Source: Actinomycetes bacterium
GTDB lineage: Bacteria > Actinomycetota > Actinomycetes > Mycobacteriales > Micromonosporaceae
Length of the DNA: 8,467 bases
Direction: 5' to 3'
Assembly: GCA_023437285.1 (NCBI GenBank)
Contig: JAEZGP010000561.1
Coordinates: forward strand, 1 to 8,467
Numbering within the stretch: the first letter of the stretch is position 1; each line of letters opens with the position of its first letter. The notes beneath the pieces are model-generated. The model saw only the letters and a program-made list of their open reading frames with translations, did no database searches and was not told where the DNA came from. The translations under genes and the position numbers were made by a program. Below, in pieces: positions 6,681 through 8,467 of this stretch.

Positions 6681-6693
6681 TAATGTGGCGCGG
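6681..6693 (+). promoter_or_regulatory. Leaderless-type promoter (-10 TAATGT) at the phosphotransferase remnant
   Basis: TAATGT at 6681-6686 is a good actinobacterial -10, followed by 6 nt and then a GTG at 6693. A -10 placed 6-7 nt before a start codon with no SD is the usual arrangement for leaderless mRNAs in this phylum. This supports GTG 6693 as the original start of the decayed gene. It may now drive transcription of the EcsC-like gene further downstream. Confidence 0.5.
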
Positions 6694-7015
6694 TGGCCAC
6701 CCCCAGTCCGACGCGGCGCACCCTGACCCCGGCGGACATCGAGTCGCTCACCCGCGCTCCTTCGGCGACGGGATGCGCGTCGTCGATTGCGGTCCGCTGT
6801 CCGGCGGCGGGTTCGCGGCGGTGTGGTGGGTACGCCTCGGCGACGGACGTACGGTCGTCCCCGAAACGTCGCCGCCCGCGCACGTAAAACCGCTGCGGTA
6901 CGAGCGTGACCTGCTCGCCCACGACCGCGACCCGGCTGTGCTGGACGGCGACGGCCCCGCGCACGAGGAGTTCGGCCCGATGGTCGCCGAGCTGCACCGG
7001 ATCACGGGCAGCGGA
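6693..7015 (+). pseudogene. Decayed phosphotransferase (APH-like) remnant
   Basis: The first 21 codons from GTG 6693 read MATPSPTRRTLTPADIESLTR, like the N-terminus of actinobacterial aminoglycoside-phosphotransferase-family proteins. The similarity then jumps to the frame beginning at 6755: RSFGDGMRVVDCGPLSGGGF, then AAVWWVRLGDGRTVV and LRYERDLLA, matching the family's nucleotide-binding lobe. A one-base deletion near 6754-6757 (GCGCTCC for an expected GCCGCTCC) would explain the jump. The ATP-contacting lysine expected in VVLK reads VVPE. After RYERDLLA the sequence moves straight to EEFGPMVAELHRITG, normally some 60 or more residues further on, so the middle is deleted, and no HxDxxxxN catalytic loop or DxD motif follows. 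The family call is from pattern recognition of short motifs; the right border is approximate. Confidence 0.6.
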
Positions 7016-7085
7016 CGCGGCGTTGTGGTCCGCCGCCGGGTCGCCGAGGATATGGGCGACTGTCTGCGACCCGAAGGGGAGCCCG

Positions 7086-8243
7086 ATGAGCGAAGCGTCC
7101 AGCGTAAGCAGGATCGGTTCGATGGCCGGCCCGTCAAGGGCAGTCGCGCTGCCCGACGACTTCCAGGATCGGGTGTTCGCGGCGATCGCCGTCCAGCGGC
7201 CGGCGGTGCTGGCCTACATCAAGGCGGTCCGACGCAAGAACCCCTCCGCGACGCCGGCGGAGGTGATGAAGAAGATTGAAGCGCATTACGTCGCCAGCAC
7301 CACGGCGGCCAGCGCCGCCGCCGGCGCGTCCGCCGCCATCCCCGTCGTGGGCATCCCCACCGCGATCGGGCTCGGGGTCGCCGATCTGCTGTTCTTCTAC
7401 GAGACGACCGCGCTCTTCGCGCTCTGCATGGCCGAACTGCGCGGGATCCCCATCGACGATCCCGAGCGGGCGAAGGCGGTCGTCCTCGGCGCGGTGCTCG
7501 GCGAGAAGCGCAAGAGCAGGGTCACCGAGCTCGTCATGGGTGCGCTGCCGGCGGGGACGACCATCGCGGGAGCCCGGGCCATCGCGGGTACCGCGGTCTC
7601 CGGAGCCGCGCCGAAGTGGGGCGAGGTGCTCGCTCAGCAACTGCCCGACTCGGCGCTCGTACCCGTCACGGTCGTACTCGCCCGGCAGGCGGTCGCCCAG
7701 GGCGCCGTGATCGGATCGGTCAAGATCAGCACAAAAGCCATTCCGGTACTCGGCGCGGTCGCCGGCGGGGCGACCAGCTTTTTCTTCGGCAGCGGCGTGG
7801 TGAAGTCCTGCCGTGCCGGGTTCGGCGAACCCGTGGCAACCTGGCCGGCCTGGCTCGAACTCACGGACAACGACGGTGACGGCGACGGCGTCGCCAACCC
7901 GTCGAGGGCGTACCTCGCGATGCGGTCGGCGTCGGAGTCCGCCAAGGACTTCGGCGAGAACATGTGGGGACGCATCGTCGAAGCGACCGAGGCCTTCCGC
8001 AGCGTCGATCTGGACGGGGACGGGGTGCCGGACAAGCCCCGCGCGATCACCGCCGTCAAGGGCGCCTCGACCGCCGTCGCCGGCGCGGTCGGCGGAGCCG
8101 CCAAAGCGGTCGGTACTGCCGGCGCGAGCGTCGCCGGAGCGGCGGCCGGCGTCTTCAAGCGCAACAAGAAGCCCGCCGGTGACGAGCCGGCCCAACTGGA
8201 AGCTGCCCCGTCCGACCCGAGCGAAACCCTGCCGCCGGCCTGA
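7086..8243 (+). CDS. EcsC-like membrane-associated protein with two EF-hand-like loops
   Basis: A 385-residue protein starting at ATG 7086, preceded by AAGGGGAG with a 4-nt spacer; M13 (ATG 7122, with AGGA upstream) is an alternative. Upstream in-frame sequence is a shadow of the phosphotransferase remnant. Residues about 25-250 resemble the EcsC family (named after Bacillus subtilis EcsC, function unknown): an Ala/Gly-rich hydrophobic segment at 72-117 with AIPVVGIPTAIGLGVADLLF, DDPERAKAVVLGAVLG at 124-139, and KAIPVLGAVAGGATSFFFGS at 217-236. Two calcium-loop-like motifs follow, DGDGDGVAN at 263-271 and DLDGDGVPD at 308-316, in units of 45 residues. Residues 328-357 are a Gly/Ala-zipper-like stretch, then KRNKK and an acidic, Pro-rich tail. 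No signal peptide is visible. It is followed by a strong hairpin. The EcsC assignment is moderate; the role is unknown. Confidence 0.85.
   Translation: MSEASSVSRIGSMAGPSRAVALPDDFQDRVFAAIAVQRPAVLAYIKAVRRKNPSATPAEVMKKIEAHYVASTTAASAAAGASAAIPVVGIPTAIGLGVADLLFFYETTALFALCMAELRGIPIDDPERAKAVVLGAVLGEKRKSRVTELVMGALPAGTTIAGARAIAGTAVSGAAPKWGEVLAQQLPDSALVPVTVVLARQAVAQGAVIGSVKISTKAIPVLGAVAGGATSFFFGSGVVKSCRAGFGEPVATWPAWLELTDNDGDGDGVANPSRAYLAMRSASESAKDFGENMWGRIVEATEAFRSVDLDGDGVPDKPRAITAVKGASTAVAGAVGGAAKAVGTAGASVAGAAAGVFKRNKKPAGDEPAQLEAAPSDPSETLPPA
7872..8141 (+). repeat. Two 45-residue tandem units within the EcsC-like gene
   Basis: Unit 1 covers residues 263-307 and unit 2 residues 308-352. They align without gaps at their starts: D-x-DGDGV-x-(N/D)-x-x-RA-x-x-A-(M/V)-(R/K)-x-AS. 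After about 22 residues similarity fades: unit 1 continues as an amphipathic helix (FGENMWGRIVEATEAF) and unit 2 becomes a Gly/Ala-rich helix. This looks like an old duplication of a calcium loop plus helix. Confidence 0.6.
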
Positions 8244-8306
8244 ACCTCCGGGTGGTATCCGGAGTCGGTCAGTACGCCGGCGCCCAAGAGCCGAGTCACG
8301 TCTCGC

Positions 8307-8344
8307 GACGCAGGGCCCGGAGCGGGTGCTCCGGGCCCTGCGTC
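8307..8344. terminator. Perfect 17-bp hairpin between convergent genes
   Basis: GACGCAGGGCCCGGAGC (8307-8323) pairs perfectly with GCTCCGGGCCCTGCGTC (8328-8344) around the 4-nt loop GGGT. It starts 63 bp after the EcsC-like stop and lies 33 bp beyond the stop of the minus-strand gene to the right, so it can serve both as a bidirectional terminator. No T tract follows on either strand, which is common for hairpin terminators in very G+C-rich actinobacteria. Confidence 0.8.
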
Positions 8345-8377
8345 ACTTCCTGGTGCGACGTTGGTTCGGGTCGTCGG

Positions 8378-8467
8378 TCAGGGGCTGGTGCAGGAGATGC
8401 TGCTGGGCGGCGTGTTGGTGCTTCCGCTGACCAGGAAACCGAAGTTGGTCGAGGCGTTCGCGCCGAG
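8378..8467 (-). CDS. C-terminus of a secreted protein with a CBM2 cellulose-binding module (partial)
   Basis: Reading leftward from the window edge, 29 codons precede a TGA at 8380-8378. The peptide starts LGANASTNFGFLVSGS, continues STNTPPSSISC and ends CTSP. The pattern G-x-x-(A/S)-S-(T)-x-FGF, a Ser/Thr/Gly stretch, Pro, then a Cys a few residues from the end is how carbohydrate-binding module family 2 domains finish; the cysteine normally forms a disulfide with one near the module's start. Such modules sit at the ends of secreted cellulases, xylanases and lytic polysaccharide monooxygenases, so the missing part is probably a polysaccharide-degrading enzyme. The gene converges on the EcsC-like gene. 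With only 29 residues the family call is reasonable but not certain. Confidence 0.7.
   Translation of the reverse strand, partial: LGANASTNFGFLVSGSTNTPPSSISCTSP

Noticed and set aside
6250..6692. tRNA, other known RNA gene or CRISPR array in the long gap
   Set aside because: I looked for cloverleaf-like arms and regularly spaced repeats and found none; the only strong structure is the 114-bp inverted-repeat element.
6906..7085. Upstream extension of the EcsC-like gene to a start at 6906
   Set aside because: The added 60 residues are a Ser/Thr/Arg-rich shadow of the phosphotransferase remnant in another frame, and ATG 7086 has its own SD.

Overview
The base composition (well over 65% G+C by eye), GTG starts, leaderless-type promoters, an LPxTG wall-anchored protein and the tail of a family 2 cellulose-binding module point to a soil actinomycete. 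Micromonosporaceae (Micromonospora or Actinoplanes relatives) is my best guess, from gene content alone, with no search.

Left part (1-3339): two minus-strand genes for FAD subunits of a glycolate oxidase-type 2-hydroxyacid dehydrogenase. glcD is complete and overlaps glcE by 11 nt; glcE runs off the left edge, and an iron-sulfur subunit glcF would be expected beyond it. Divergent from glcD is an IclR-family regulator. The 131-bp gap between them holds a perfect 7-bp-arm palindrome lying between two plausible promoters. The layout suggests a self-contained hydroxyacid-oxidation operon with its own regulator.

Middle part (3346-6249): a large minus-strand gene for a secreted, sortase-anchored surface protein. 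It has a signal peptide, one CnaB/SpaA-like domain, a von Willebrand A domain with a full MIDAS, five more CnaB-like domains, LPVTG, a membrane helix and an Arg-rich tail. Each CnaB-like domain shows a Lys/Glu/Asn(Asp) isopeptide triad and a cysteine pair. No sortase or second pilin gene is visible.

Right part (6250-8467): a 443-bp gene-free stretch follows, with a small palindrome near the likely promoter of the surface protein and a 114-bp element bounded by perfect 16-bp inverted repeats. Next come a leaderless-type promoter feeding a decayed phosphotransferase remnant (6693 to about 7015), then an intact EcsC-like membrane-associated protein with two EF-hand-like calcium loops in a 45-residue tandem repeat. 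A perfect 17-bp hairpin separates it from a convergent gene, of which only the last 29 codons (the CBM2 end of a secreted protein) are in the window.

Most of the window is ordinary actinobacterial gene content. The points most worth a second look are the 16-bp inverted-repeat element, the EcsC plus EF-hand combination and the doubly cross-linked adhesin architecture.
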